NCBI GenBank assembly: GCA_946411385.1
Contig: CAMKDV010000006.1
Span: 62,001 to 126,000 of the forward strand
Direction: 5' to 3'
Origin: an uncultured Bacteroidales bacterium
Lineage (GTDB): Bacteria; Bacteroidota; Bacteroidia; Bacteroidales; Paludibacteraceae
DNA length: 64,000 bases
The position numbers and the translations under genes were made by a program. The notes under the pieces are model-generated. The model ran no database searches. It was not told the origin of the DNA and saw only the letters and a program-made list of their open reading frames with translations. This document shows positions 45,869-53,200 of this stretch, in pieces. Within the stretch, counting starts at the first letter, position 1; each line of letters begins with the position of its first letter.

Positions 45869-45989
45869 CTTTTGAGTGTTTTGCTCTCAGAGTGGTGATA
45901 ATTGGTAATAAAAACTATCCGAAAGTTCACTTTCGAGGGTTTTTAGCGGCAATTAGCACAAGAAACGTAAGTTTCAAAACACTCAAAAG
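45869..45989. repeat. 121-bp imperfect palindrome (long stem-loop or MITE-like element)
   Basis: Outer arms CTTTTGAGTGTTTTG (45869-45883) and CAAAACACTCAAAAG (45975-45989) are perfect complements. Inner arms AATTG/CAATT, TAAAAAC/GGTTTTTA and CGAAAG/CTTTCG (45920-45935) continue the pairing to the centre. It lies in the predicted leader of the TPR/HTH regulator. Confidence 0.85.
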
Positions 45990-46171
45990 GGTTTTGTCTG
46001 TTTTTGTTTTATTTTAGTGAACACTAATATTTCAAACAATAACACCATCAAATTTTTTGAATTATTTTTGGTAATTTTGGTAATTTTTGACCAACCTGAT
46101 TCTTTGTTATATGTTCATTTCGGTTTTGTTAATATTTCCCGCTCCACCGCTAAACCAACCAAAAACAACTG

Positions 46172-46203
46172 CAAAGTTACGAAAAATATCTGACATTTGC
46201 AAG
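46172..46203 (-). promoter_or_regulatory. Probable promoter for the TPR/HTH regulator
   Basis: Complement reads CTTG (46200-46203), 20 bp, TAACTTTG (46172-46179). It faces the regulator gene across a 524-bp leader containing the 121-bp palindrome. Confidence 0.6.
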
Positions 46204-46294
46204 CCCCGAACGCTTTTTATTCAAAAAAAGACTTATAATCTTTCCATTTCCCTCCAATTCGCTAATCTCTTTCTTCACCTATTCCACCTCATAG

Positions 46295-46510
46295 CTTGTT
46301 CCCTTCCATATCCAAAAGGGAACAAGTCGCCATTATCTTTTCTTAATCTTTTCTTAATCTTTTCTTAATCTTTTCCTTCACCTTTTCCTCCTCATGGCTT
46401 GTTCCCTTCCATGTCCAAAAGGGAACAAGTCATCACTATCTTTTCTTAATCTCTTTCTTCACCTTGTCCACCTCATAACTTGTTCCCTCCAATATCCCAA
46501 AGGGAACAAG
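46295..46510. repeat. Three palindromes CTTGTTCCCTT...AAGGGAACAAG with TTTTCTTAATC words
   Basis: Arms at 46295-46305/46316-46326, 46398-46408/46419-46429 and 46479-46488/46501-46510, each with a 10-12 nt loop. Between the first two lies an 11-bp tandem word TTTTCTTAATC. A fourth copy is at 47062-47093 and a looser fifth at 27132-27157. Confidence 0.9.
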
Positions 46511-46541
46511 TCATTACTCACTCATCTCGTAATCTCACTTA

Positions 46542-46997
46542 CTAACCCTGTAATTTCTTGTATAGGTCCAGACCTTGGGCTGTAAGCTTATATGTCTGTC
46601 CGGGTTTGTTGGGAGAATCAGGATGGGACATTGTAACATAACCTTGCGCAACAGACGGCTTGAGATAATTGTAGATGAAAATCCTTCTGCTTTGTTGCTT
46701 CAATCCCAGGTCTGCCACAATCTGGCGCCGAGGTAATGACGATGTTCCGATAACCTGAATCATCTTGCGTACGCGCAGATCGACATCTGTCCGGTCGAAA
46801 GGACGAGACATACTTTCCTTGTCGTTGGCCTTTCCTGCTCCCGTAAGATCCAAGCACACATGACTCGATTGCCACGCTTCCTGCTCGTCAGGACAATCGC
46901 TGCTCAAAACAACCAGATGCCCTGCTTTCTGCAAAGCTTCCATAATTTCCGGAACATATTTCTTGTTCCATTTGTCTTTTCGAATAAAAATCTTCAT
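46542..46997 (-). CDS. Winged-helix protein of unknown role, flanked by palindromes
   Basis: The 151-aa protein begins MKIFIRKDKWNKKYVPEIME. Its C-terminal 80 residues (RKMIQVIGTSSLPRRQIVAD, KPGQTYKLTAQGLDLYKKL) resemble the winged helix that ends Fic-type and AlbA/RecG-like regulators, ending with a typical YxLTxxG wing. The N-terminal 70 residues are unassigned. A consensus promoter lies 109 bp upstream. One palindrome sits just after the predicted start of transcription and three more follow the gene, so autoregulation through this palindrome is plausible but unproven. Confidence 0.6.
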   Translation of the reverse strand: MKIFIRKDKWNKKYVPEIMEALQKAGHLVVLSSDCPDEQEAWQSSHVCLDLTGAGKANDKESMSRPFDRTDVDLRVRKMIQVIGTSSLPRRQIVADLGLKQQSRRIFIYNYLKPSVAQGYVTMSHPDSPNKPGQTYKLTAQGLDLYKKLQG

Positions 46998-47061
46998 GGC
47001 TCATAAAAATATCGTTGTCGTTTTCCACACGACTTGTTCTTAGCCCTACATTCTGATATGG

Positions 47062-47093
47062 CTTGTTCCCTTTCACACACCAAAGGGAACAAG
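47062..47093. promoter_or_regulatory. Palindrome in the leader of the winged-helix gene (candidate operator)
   Basis: CTTGTTCCCTTT (47062-47073) and AAAGGGAACAAG (47082-47093), 12-bp perfect arms, 8-nt spacer. It starts about 6 nt after the predicted transcription start of the 46542-46997 gene. Confidence 0.6.
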
Positions 47094-47105
47094 TTAAATC
47101 CGCTG

Positions 47106-47137
47106 CAAAGGTACGAAAAAAAACTGACTTGTGCAAA
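47106..47137 (-). promoter_or_regulatory. Promoter of the winged-helix gene
   Basis: Complement reads TTTG (47134-47137), 20 bp, TACCTTTG (47106-47113): exact consensus, divergent from the promoter at 47143-47174. Confidence 0.8.
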
Positions 47138-47142
47138 TTATT

Positions 47143-47174
47143 CTTGAAAAAAACTCTGTTTTTGCGTAATTTTG
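47143..47174 (+). promoter_or_regulatory. Promoter of the 73-aa HTH protein gene
   Basis: CTTG (47143-47146), 20 bp, TAATTTTG (47167-47174). Start codon at 47204. Confidence 0.7.
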
Positions 47175-47203
47175 CAGAATTATCAATTAAATCCTGTAAA
47201 ATT

Positions 47204-47425
47204 ATGCAAAACAAATCATTCTACGAGTTTCTTCTCGCTAAAAAAGAATCAGGAGAACTGCGTATTCTCTTCGCACTCGGGTTACCGACGCAAATCACAC
47301 AATGGATGGAAATCTGCGACTATCATCTCCGTCATCCCGAACTGAGCCAGCTCAAGCTTTCGCTCGAAATGGGCGTAAGCAAAGGCGCTGTCTGCCGAGC
47401 CGTTAAGCTCCTAAAGCCCTGCTAA
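47204..47425 (+). CDS. Small helix-turn-helix protein (73 aa)
   Basis: The ATG at 47204, just after the promoter, gives MQNKSFYEFLLAKKESGELR followed by a short helical region. The last 30 residues (LSQLKLSLEMGVSKGAVCRA) have the spacing of a helix-turn-helix. No family recognised. It is divergent from the winged-helix gene and may share the palindrome control region. DNA binding is inferred from the motif only. Confidence 0.5.
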   Translation: MQNKSFYEFLLAKKESGELRILFALGLPTQITQWMEICDYHLRHPELSQLKLSLEMGVSKGAVCRAVKLLKPC

Positions 47426-47540
47426 TCAACCGCCCCAATTTTTCGGGTTGCATATATCCGAAATATTTTGTAATTTCGCAGTCGTTTTCGGGAACCGGTA
47501 AAAGAAAAAACAAAGAAAGGTCCCCGAACCCCTAAAGAAA

Positions 47541-47651
47541 CAAAAAAGAAAAGGTCTGTCCGTCCAGTACCTGAACGCACAGACCAACAATACACCCCCT
47601 ATCATCCCCACACCGCATACCGGTACCGGACGGACAGACTTTTTCTTTTTG
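47541..47651. terminator. Long inverted repeat acting as bidirectional terminator or structured RNA end
   Basis: GTCTGTCCGTCC (47554-47565) and GGACGGACAGAC (47628-47639) pair perfectly. With one mismatch the stem extends inward through GTACC/GGTAC, and outward through A-rich and T-rich flanks (47541-47552 and 47640-47651). T-runs follow on both strands. A weak promoter (GTTG-20-TAATTTCG, 47447-47478) upstream could give a structured RNA of about 165 nt. Confidence 0.6.
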
Positions 47652-47702
47652 AATGTTATTTTTTTGATAATTTTTGGTAATTGTTGACTAACTCTAACTC
47701 GT

Positions 47703-48065
47703 ATGCTAACCAACGAAGCCTACACACAGTTCTGCGATTTCTGGACGGCCTACCGTCCCGCAGACAAGTACGCCAACCGCCGCAGCTGCACCTTCTCCCA
47801 ATGGCTGCAACGCTCTCCGCCCGCACGGCGCGCCATGCTACGCACCGTCCAACACGGCAGCGTCAACCCCGACCGTAACCCTTACTTCTGGGTGCAGGAC
47901 TATCCCGAACCCGTCCCGAAGAACTACAACGGCACACGTGAGGGCGGACGCATGCTCGAAAGCGGGGAGGCCGCCATCGCGATCTACAAAGGCAAAGCCG
48001 GCATCTACACCCGTCAGGAAGCAGAAGACTTCGGCATGGAGATCAAAGGAGAATTTCTTCTCTAG
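47703..48065 (+). CDS. Conserved-looking hypothetical protein (120 aa)
   Basis: The frame MLTNEAYTQFCDFWTAYRPA... has a basic, aromatic N-terminal half and an acidic C-terminal half ending EDFGMEIKGEFLL. There is no signal peptide and no recognised family. GC is higher than in the flanking RHS region. The start is preceded by the leader word TTTGGTAATTGTTGACTAAC. It belongs to the small-gene island whose function is unknown. Confidence 0.5.
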   Translation: MLTNEAYTQFCDFWTAYRPADKYANRRSCTFSQWLQRSPPARRAMLRTVQHGSVNPDRNPYFWVQDYPEPVPKNYNGTREGGRMLESGEAAIAIYKGKAGIYTRQEAEDFGMEIKGEFLL

Positions 48066-48403
48066 CCCGTACGCCCCATTGCCGGCCGCAGTGTCCCGTC
48101 CACGGCGGTATTCCGCCGCACGTTGTTCATTGTCCTGCATATTATGCAGGTTCTCTTCTCCCCAGAAAAAGCGTCGAACGTAGTGACGGTTTTTCTGAGA
48201 GCGGAGGCAGCGGGGTCCCCGCAAGTTTGTGCAGTGGGGTGCCAGGCAGGGGTCGCTTTTATTGCGCAGGGCGCAATCTGTGCGAGCCCCTTGCCGAACG
48301 CGGCGTCCTGTGCTCGCGAGTTTTGCGAGCGAGTTACAAATTTCGTTAACTGCTCGGCGCAAGAGCGCCGAGTTATACATCAACCCTTTAACCAACAATC
48401 ATT
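48066..48403. other. Hairpin-rich intergenic region
   Basis: At least six perfect short inverted repeats: GGCGG/CCGCC, CCTGCATA/TATGCAGG, AGAAAAA/TTTTTCT, GCGGGG/CCCCGC, CTCGC/GCGAG and CTCGGCGC-AAGA-GCGCCGAG (near 48352-48371). It is unusually GC-rich for an intergenic stretch and ends 30 bp before the 100-aa gene. I see no coding gene. Confidence 0.6.
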
Positions 48404-48706
48404 ATGGCACAAATCGAATTTGACAAAGCATTCAACATCTGTTCCATGCACGGCACCATCCAACGCCGCAGTGACGGCACCAAGCTCGTCGTACGAACCA
48501 ACAGCCGCACCGGCAAGATGACCATGCTCTACATGAAACCCCAGCAGCGTTCCACACCTCTCTCCCAACGCGAACTGCAGGCGCGCCAACGTTTCACCCT
48601 CATGTCCCGGGAAGTAAACCGCCGCATCGCTGCCGGTGACAGACGACCAAAAGCGCGCATCTGGGCGGATGTCAAAGCCGCCTTCTCCGACAGCGCAAAT
48701 GTATAA
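48404..48706 (+). CDS. Hypothetical protein (100 aa), paralogue of the 129-aa protein at 49484
   Basis: Basic 100-aa protein, MAQIEFDKAFNICSMHGTIQ... It shares with the 49484-49873 product the blocks G-x-I-x-R, an RT pair, a Y-x-K step and the signature RSTPLSQRELQARQRFTLMS. The paralogy implies a family with a common function, but I do not recognise it. High Arg/Lys content suggests nucleic acid binding (inference). Confidence 0.55.
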   Translation: MAQIEFDKAFNICSMHGTIQRRSDGTKLVVRTNSRTGKMTMLYMKPQQRSTPLSQRELQARQRFTLMSREVNRRIAAGDRRPKARIWADVKAAFSDSANV

Positions 48707-48734
48707 TCTCCTTTCATTTTTCACCTTTCATTTT

Positions 48735-48989
48735 ATGTTACGCATTTCCAAAACCCAATTGGCTGCCACACTCAGCACTGCCATCCATGCCGATGTCGGT
48801 CTGCAAGGTCTCAACACGCTCATCTATGGCTGGCTGACGTTCCGTCACTACTCCCACACCTATCGCAATGCGCTCTACAACCGCGGATGGCTCTACCTCA
48901 CCGAAGTTCTGGAACTCTCCGATTATGCCGGCTACAATCTCATGACGGGCGAACGCTTGCCCGACACCTCACCCATCGCATCTGGTTAA
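48735..48989 (+). CDS. Hypothetical protein (84 aa)
   Basis: The ATG at 48735 follows a CTTTCATTTTTCACCTTTCA word leader. The product begins MLRISKTQLAATLSTAIHAD and is rich in Tyr and Leu, with no signal peptide and no recognised family. It follows the 100-aa gene by 28 bp, so probably same transcript. Confidence 0.45.
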   Translation: MLRISKTQLAATLSTAIHADVGLQGLNTLIYGWLTFRHYSHTYRNALYNRGWLYLTEVLELSDYAGYNLMTGERLPDTSPIASG

Positions 48990-49119
48990 GCTGTTTAATC
49001 TGTGAATATAATCGCCCCCTCCTACATCCGTTCAATCCGTGCCATCCGTTGGAGCTTTTCCCCATCCGCTATCCGTTGCATTGAAAATCTCACCGCAATG
49101 AGATTTGCGAACCCGAAAA

Positions 49120-49151
49120 TTTGCTTTTCTCGGAAAATTGTTGTACCTTTG
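49120..49151 (+). promoter_or_regulatory. Promoter upstream of the 129-aa protein gene
   Basis: TTTG (49120-49123), 20 bp, TACCTTTG (49144-49151): exact consensus. The next gene begins at 49484, leaving a leader of about 325 nt. Confidence 0.8.
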
Positions 49152-49157
49152 CACCGT

Positions 49158-49483
49158 CTTTCGAAAAGTAAGCCTTGTCGACCGCAAAAACTCCGAATAG
49201 CCGCACCTTATCACCACGGGGGCAAAACAGAGGCAATACAGGGGCAATACAGACTTTTCTCGGATGATAAGCCGCAAAGTCGCTCACGGCAACAAAGAAA
49301 GAGCGACGCCATTAACCTAAACCTTTTTTATTAACCAACCTTAACCCCTCCCACGGCAAGGAGGACCTCCTTCCTCGGGACGCAAACCAAGACGAAGGCT
49401 GTTTGTGGACCGAAGAGTGGAGGCATGGGAAGCCCTGATGAGCGCGGAACGCTCAGCCCGTGCGACCCATTGCCGAACACGAT
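49158..49483 (+). other. Long structured leader or independent small RNA
   Basis: Between promoter 49120-49151 and the gene at 49484. It contains a repeated GGGGCAATACAG/GAGGCAATACAG word, the stem GTCGCTC/GAGCGAC (49275-49304), a T-run, and the palindrome AAGGAGGACCTCCTT. No open frame of note; function unknown. Confidence 0.5.
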
Positions 49484-49873
49484 ATGGGTAAAGCAAAAGT
49501 TGGCGCCGGTGGTATTGAGTACATCCAGGGCGCAATCAAACGACCAATCAAGAAGAACGGTCACACGCACGGCAACTACGTCATCATGACGCACCGTACC
49601 GCACCGACCGAAAATCCCAAATGCCAAGGCTTCTACGTAAAGAACGAGGACGCCTACAAGCGTTCGACTCCTGTCACCGCTGACGAGTTGGCTATCCGCG
49701 CACGTTTCACGGCTGTTAGTCGTGCCGTAGCTGTTCGTGCCAAGAACATGAGCACCTACCAGACCGACTACGCCGCCTTCAAGGCGCAGAAAGATCTCCC
49801 CGGTGGCCGCAAGACTTTCAAGTCCTACTTGTGGCAGGTGTGCGGTGAGGCCTACGACGAGAGCCAGGGCTAA
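49484..49873 (+). CDS. Hypothetical protein (129 aa), paralogue of the 100-aa protein at 48404
   Basis: The ATG at 49484 gives MGKAKVGAGGIEYIQGAIKR..., a basic protein with no signal peptide. The central signature RSTPVTADELAIRARFTAVS matches the 48404 product, and a C-terminal extension (KTFKSYLWQVCGEAYDESQG) is unique. It has its own strong promoter, in contrast to the weakly marked upstream paralogue. No known family. Confidence 0.6.
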   Translation: MGKAKVGAGGIEYIQGAIKRPIKKNGHTHGNYVIMTHRTAPTENPKCQGFYVKNEDAYKRSTPVTADELAIRARFTAVSRAVAVRAKNMSTYQTDYAAFKAQKDLPGGRKTFKSYLWQVCGEAYDESQG

Positions 49874-49916
49874 TCGTCAATCGAAAGGTGAAGATGAGAG
49901 GGCATAGCGTAGTCCC

Positions 49917-50010
49917 TTTCACTTTTCACCTTTCACTTTTCACTTTTCACCTTTCACTTTTCACCTTTCACTTTTCACTTTTCACCTTTCACTTTTCACC
50001 TTTCACTTTT
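49917..50010. repeat. Tandem pyrimidine word repeat (CTTTTCAC/CTTTCAC)
   Basis: About a dozen alternating CTTTTCAC and CTTTCAC words fill the space up to 7 bp before the lipoprotein start codon. The same words occur at 48712-48734, at 4075-4100, and inside the signal-peptide codons of the pectin regulator (24266-24298). Confidence 0.95.
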
Positions 50011-50016
50011 TCATCT

Positions 50017-50208
50017 ATGAAAGCCTTAATCTTGAAAATCATCGGGGCAGCCATTGCCCTGATGATTATCGGAGCAGCCACCGTGCTGACTTCGTGTAAC
50101 GTCACCCGAACGATCACTACGACCTCCAGTAGCGTCAAAAAGGGTGACACAACCATCATCATTCAGTCCAAGACCATCGAGTCCTACGACGCCAGCAAGA
50201 AGCTCTGA
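50017..50208 (+). CDS. Small lipoprotein (63 aa)
   Basis: MKALILKIIGAAIALMIIGA followed by ATVLTSC gives a lipoprotein signal with Cys at 27. The mature part is a short Thr/Ser/Lys-rich peptide (TRTITTTSSSVKKGDTTIII). It is the last gene of the island, followed by a strong terminator. Function unknown. Confidence 0.65.
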   Translation: MKALILKIIGAAIALMIIGAATVLTSCNVTRTITTTSSSVKKGDTTIIIQSKTIESYDASKKL

Positions 50209-50237
50209 ATGCCCCTAAGAGCCACCAAGCGATTATA

Positions 50238-50274
50238 AAAGAGCCGGAGTGCATTTAGCGCGCTCCGGCTCTTT
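50238..50274. terminator. Bidirectional terminator between convergent genes
   Basis: AAAGAGCCGGAG (50238-50249) and CTCCGGCTCTTT (50263-50274), 12-bp perfect stem with 13-nt loop, between the lipoprotein (plus) and the giant secreted protein (minus). Confidence 0.85.
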
Positions 50275-50285
50275 CAGATGGTTAG

Positions 50286-53200
50286 TTAGAGTTTAATACC
50301 TGTCACATCGTAGCGTTCGCCGTTGCGGATGATGATGACATGATCGTCTTCGATGATCTTGTACGGACGGTTGTCATCCTTGCGGAGGACAATCGGCGCA
50401 TGGAGCGAACCGTGGTGGCTGTCAGCAGAGTAGTTGATCGAACCGCTCTCAGGTACATACGTTTCGCCGCCAATCTCAAACCGCAACTCACCTACCCTGT
50501 CACTCTGAATGGTGAGGAAATATAAGACTTCGTCATTTGTCATTTGTGATTTGTGATTTGTCATTTGTATCGGCTCGGCTACGGCTGCGAGTTCATCGCC
50601 TACATAGACGCGGAGGGGTTGATCCGCCAAACATGGCGGATAGCCTTCAGCACCTTCGATACGGGCTATCATGGTCATGTTGGTTGCGGCGGCGGGATTG
50701 CTCCATTCGCCATTAGCCGTTGGCTGTTGGCCATTGGCTTGCACCCGCTTCGGCGCACTCGCCGCAGTGTTCTTCACGTACTTCATCGTAACGGAGCCTG
50801 TGCCGTTGCGACGGAGCAGGTAGCCCTGTCCGGGACGGAGGGTCTGCAGCGAGCCTTCCCACTTGCCGTTCTCGGTGAAGACAGCGAACTGTGTACGCGA
50901 CTTGATCAGGTCGCCCACGGTGGCCTTGTCATAGTAGTCGGCCAGAGCATCACGCGTGTTCATCGGCGCGCTGAGCAGGTAGGCGATGCCGTTCCAGCCC
51001 TTGCGGATGGTCAGGGTGCGCTGCTCATCGGTGAGCGCCTTGCCCTCGATGGTAGTGTTGAACGCATCAGCCACGCGCACCATGTACATGTTCTTGTAGT
51101 TGGTGGCGCTCAGGCTGCCTTTCCATGCCGCGCTGTCGGGCGTGACGGTCAGCTCGGCGAACGACTGCGTGGTCGGCGACTTGACGAGGTCACCCTCGCT
51201 GAAGCCGGACTCAATCGGGAAGATGTAGTCCAGCTTGGCGTTGGTCGGTCGCACGTACCACGATACCCAGTTCCAGCCTTCAAGCAGCGAGAGTTGCTGT
51301 ACTTCACCGGCAGAGGTGCTCAGGCGGATCGGCTCAGCAGGCGATATGCCGCGCATGGCGTTGGCCTGGAACTTCTGGCGAGCCGACGGCGTGAGGTTGT
51401 AAATCCTGCCTGTGGATTTCTGCCATAGCTTGAAGGTGAGCAACTTGCCGTTCATGTCGTTGTTGCCGTAGATGGTGAGATAGACATAGCTGGTGTTCGT
51501 CTGAGCGGCAAAGGTGTTGTTAGCCAGACCCACCAGTTCACCCTCGCAGAACACAGCCACCTGATCCAGCTCGTCGCTGTCGTAGTAGCTTGCGCCGTAC
51601 TCGTTCTCGATATATACCTGTCCGCGCAGCGACATCGTGTTCGGGTTGCCCTGCCGGTCAATCTCCGTACCGTCCCACGGGCAGCGTGCCTCCACCGTAT
51701 ATTCGATATACAGCGGTTCGCTCAGTCCGTTCTCGTCGGTCAGATAGACGATGTCAGTATAGAATCCTACCGGCATCTCGTAGTCCGGGCAGAAGTGTAT
51801 CGGTTTGGATTCGAGGGGATCGATGGAGCCGTACTCGGGTTCGGCTGTCAGCCATTCGGGCAGGGACTCGATCTTGAACTGATGGCGCTTGCCGGTGGTG
51901 TTGATCATGATGTCCTGGTAGCAGTACTTCGTGCCGGGTTCATTGTTCATGTCACCGTACCAAGCGAAGTACTCCTGCGTATTCAGATCCCAGCGCAGCG
52001 GGCAGCGGTCAACGAATGTCACCCACGATGCAGGCGACGGCATCGGGTTGCCGTGCAGGTCTTCCACATCGCGAACGGTGATATAGATCGTCTGTTTGTT
52101 GATCTCGCCATCTTGCATCTTGAGGTCGATGAGCAGTTCGTCGTCGTTATACGCCCAACCGAAGTTCAGTTTGCCGAGCAATCCCTTGTCGCTGGTGGGA
52201 GCGTAGTCGGCGGCATCCGCCCAATTTGTGATTTGTGATTTGTCATTTGTGATTACGAGGGGAACGACCTTGTCGAGCACCTCACCGGTGGTACGGTCGC
52301 GGAACTGGCGTTGGTCGTTGATGCTGAATACCTGCTCAAGTACGCCGTTGGGGTTTTGTTTCTGCTGTTCGAAGGGCAGATATGCCATCAGTCCCATCTC
52401 GTCGCCTACAGGCGATGCGTTGTAGAACTCCTGTACCATGGCTTCAGGCAGCGCCTGCTCGAAGATGGCGAACTCGTCGATATTTCCCTTGAACCCTTCG
52501 CCACCGAGGTACATTGCTCCGCTGATGGCGCAGAACTTTGTGGCAGCGGCATTGTTCGTCAGTTTGCCGTCCACGAACAACGCAGCCGAGTTATACGAGC
52601 GGTTGAGTGTGAGGGCGAAGTGGTGCCACTCGCCGTCGGCGTATTTGCCGGCTGTCCATTGGTTAGCACCGGAGTGCAGCACGAGTTTGCCGTTCTCCAG
52701 AGCTATCAGCGTGCCATTGGTGACACTATCGTTCTTTATCCACGCAGCGCGGAACAGAGGTGCATTGTCGGAGGTGGTCTTGAACCAGAACATCAGCGTC
52801 TCGTCGTAGTTCTCGGAGCGGCTGAGCAGATCGCCGGCGAGCTGTACCTGCTCATTGTCGAGTTGGATCGATATGCCCTTCTGCAGCTTCCATGTGGTGT
52901 TGCTCAGGTAAAGGGCTGCGCCGTTTGCCTTGTCGTTCATCACATCGCCCTTGCCTTCGTTCATACGGTAATAAGCGAGCAATTCGAGTTCGTAGCCGGT
53001 GAGGTAGTGGGCATTGGTAGCGGCAATCTCGTCAAGCGTGAGCGCTTTCGTCCACAGGCGTGCCTCGAGCATGTCGCCCGTATACCCCAAGCCAAACACG
53101 AGCGGTGACGATACGTTGAACTCCGTCTCATCGGGCAGTGCGCCTGCAGACGGGTCGGTCACCTCGCTCGTACCGGCAAAGAACCGTATGGTCTTCTTTT

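Larger units (their letters stand above)
45649..46541. other. 893-bp intergenic region: long regulator leader plus palindrome cluster
   Basis: No convincing gene. It holds the long imperfect palindrome 45869-45989, a copy of the word TTGGTAATTTTTGACC (46069-46092), a minus-strand promoter (46172-46203), and three CTTGTTCCCTT palindromes separated by TTTTCTTAATC tandem words (46295-46510). Confidence 0.6.

Noticed and set aside
46295..46510. CRISPR-like array
   Set aside because: Only three palindromic units with unequal spacing, spacers made of repeated TTTTCTTAATC words, and no cas genes.
49436..49462. Hammerhead-ribozyme-like CTGATGAG...GGAACGC
   Set aside because: The stem II hairpin is followed by TCAG and not by the required GAAA, so the core is incomplete.
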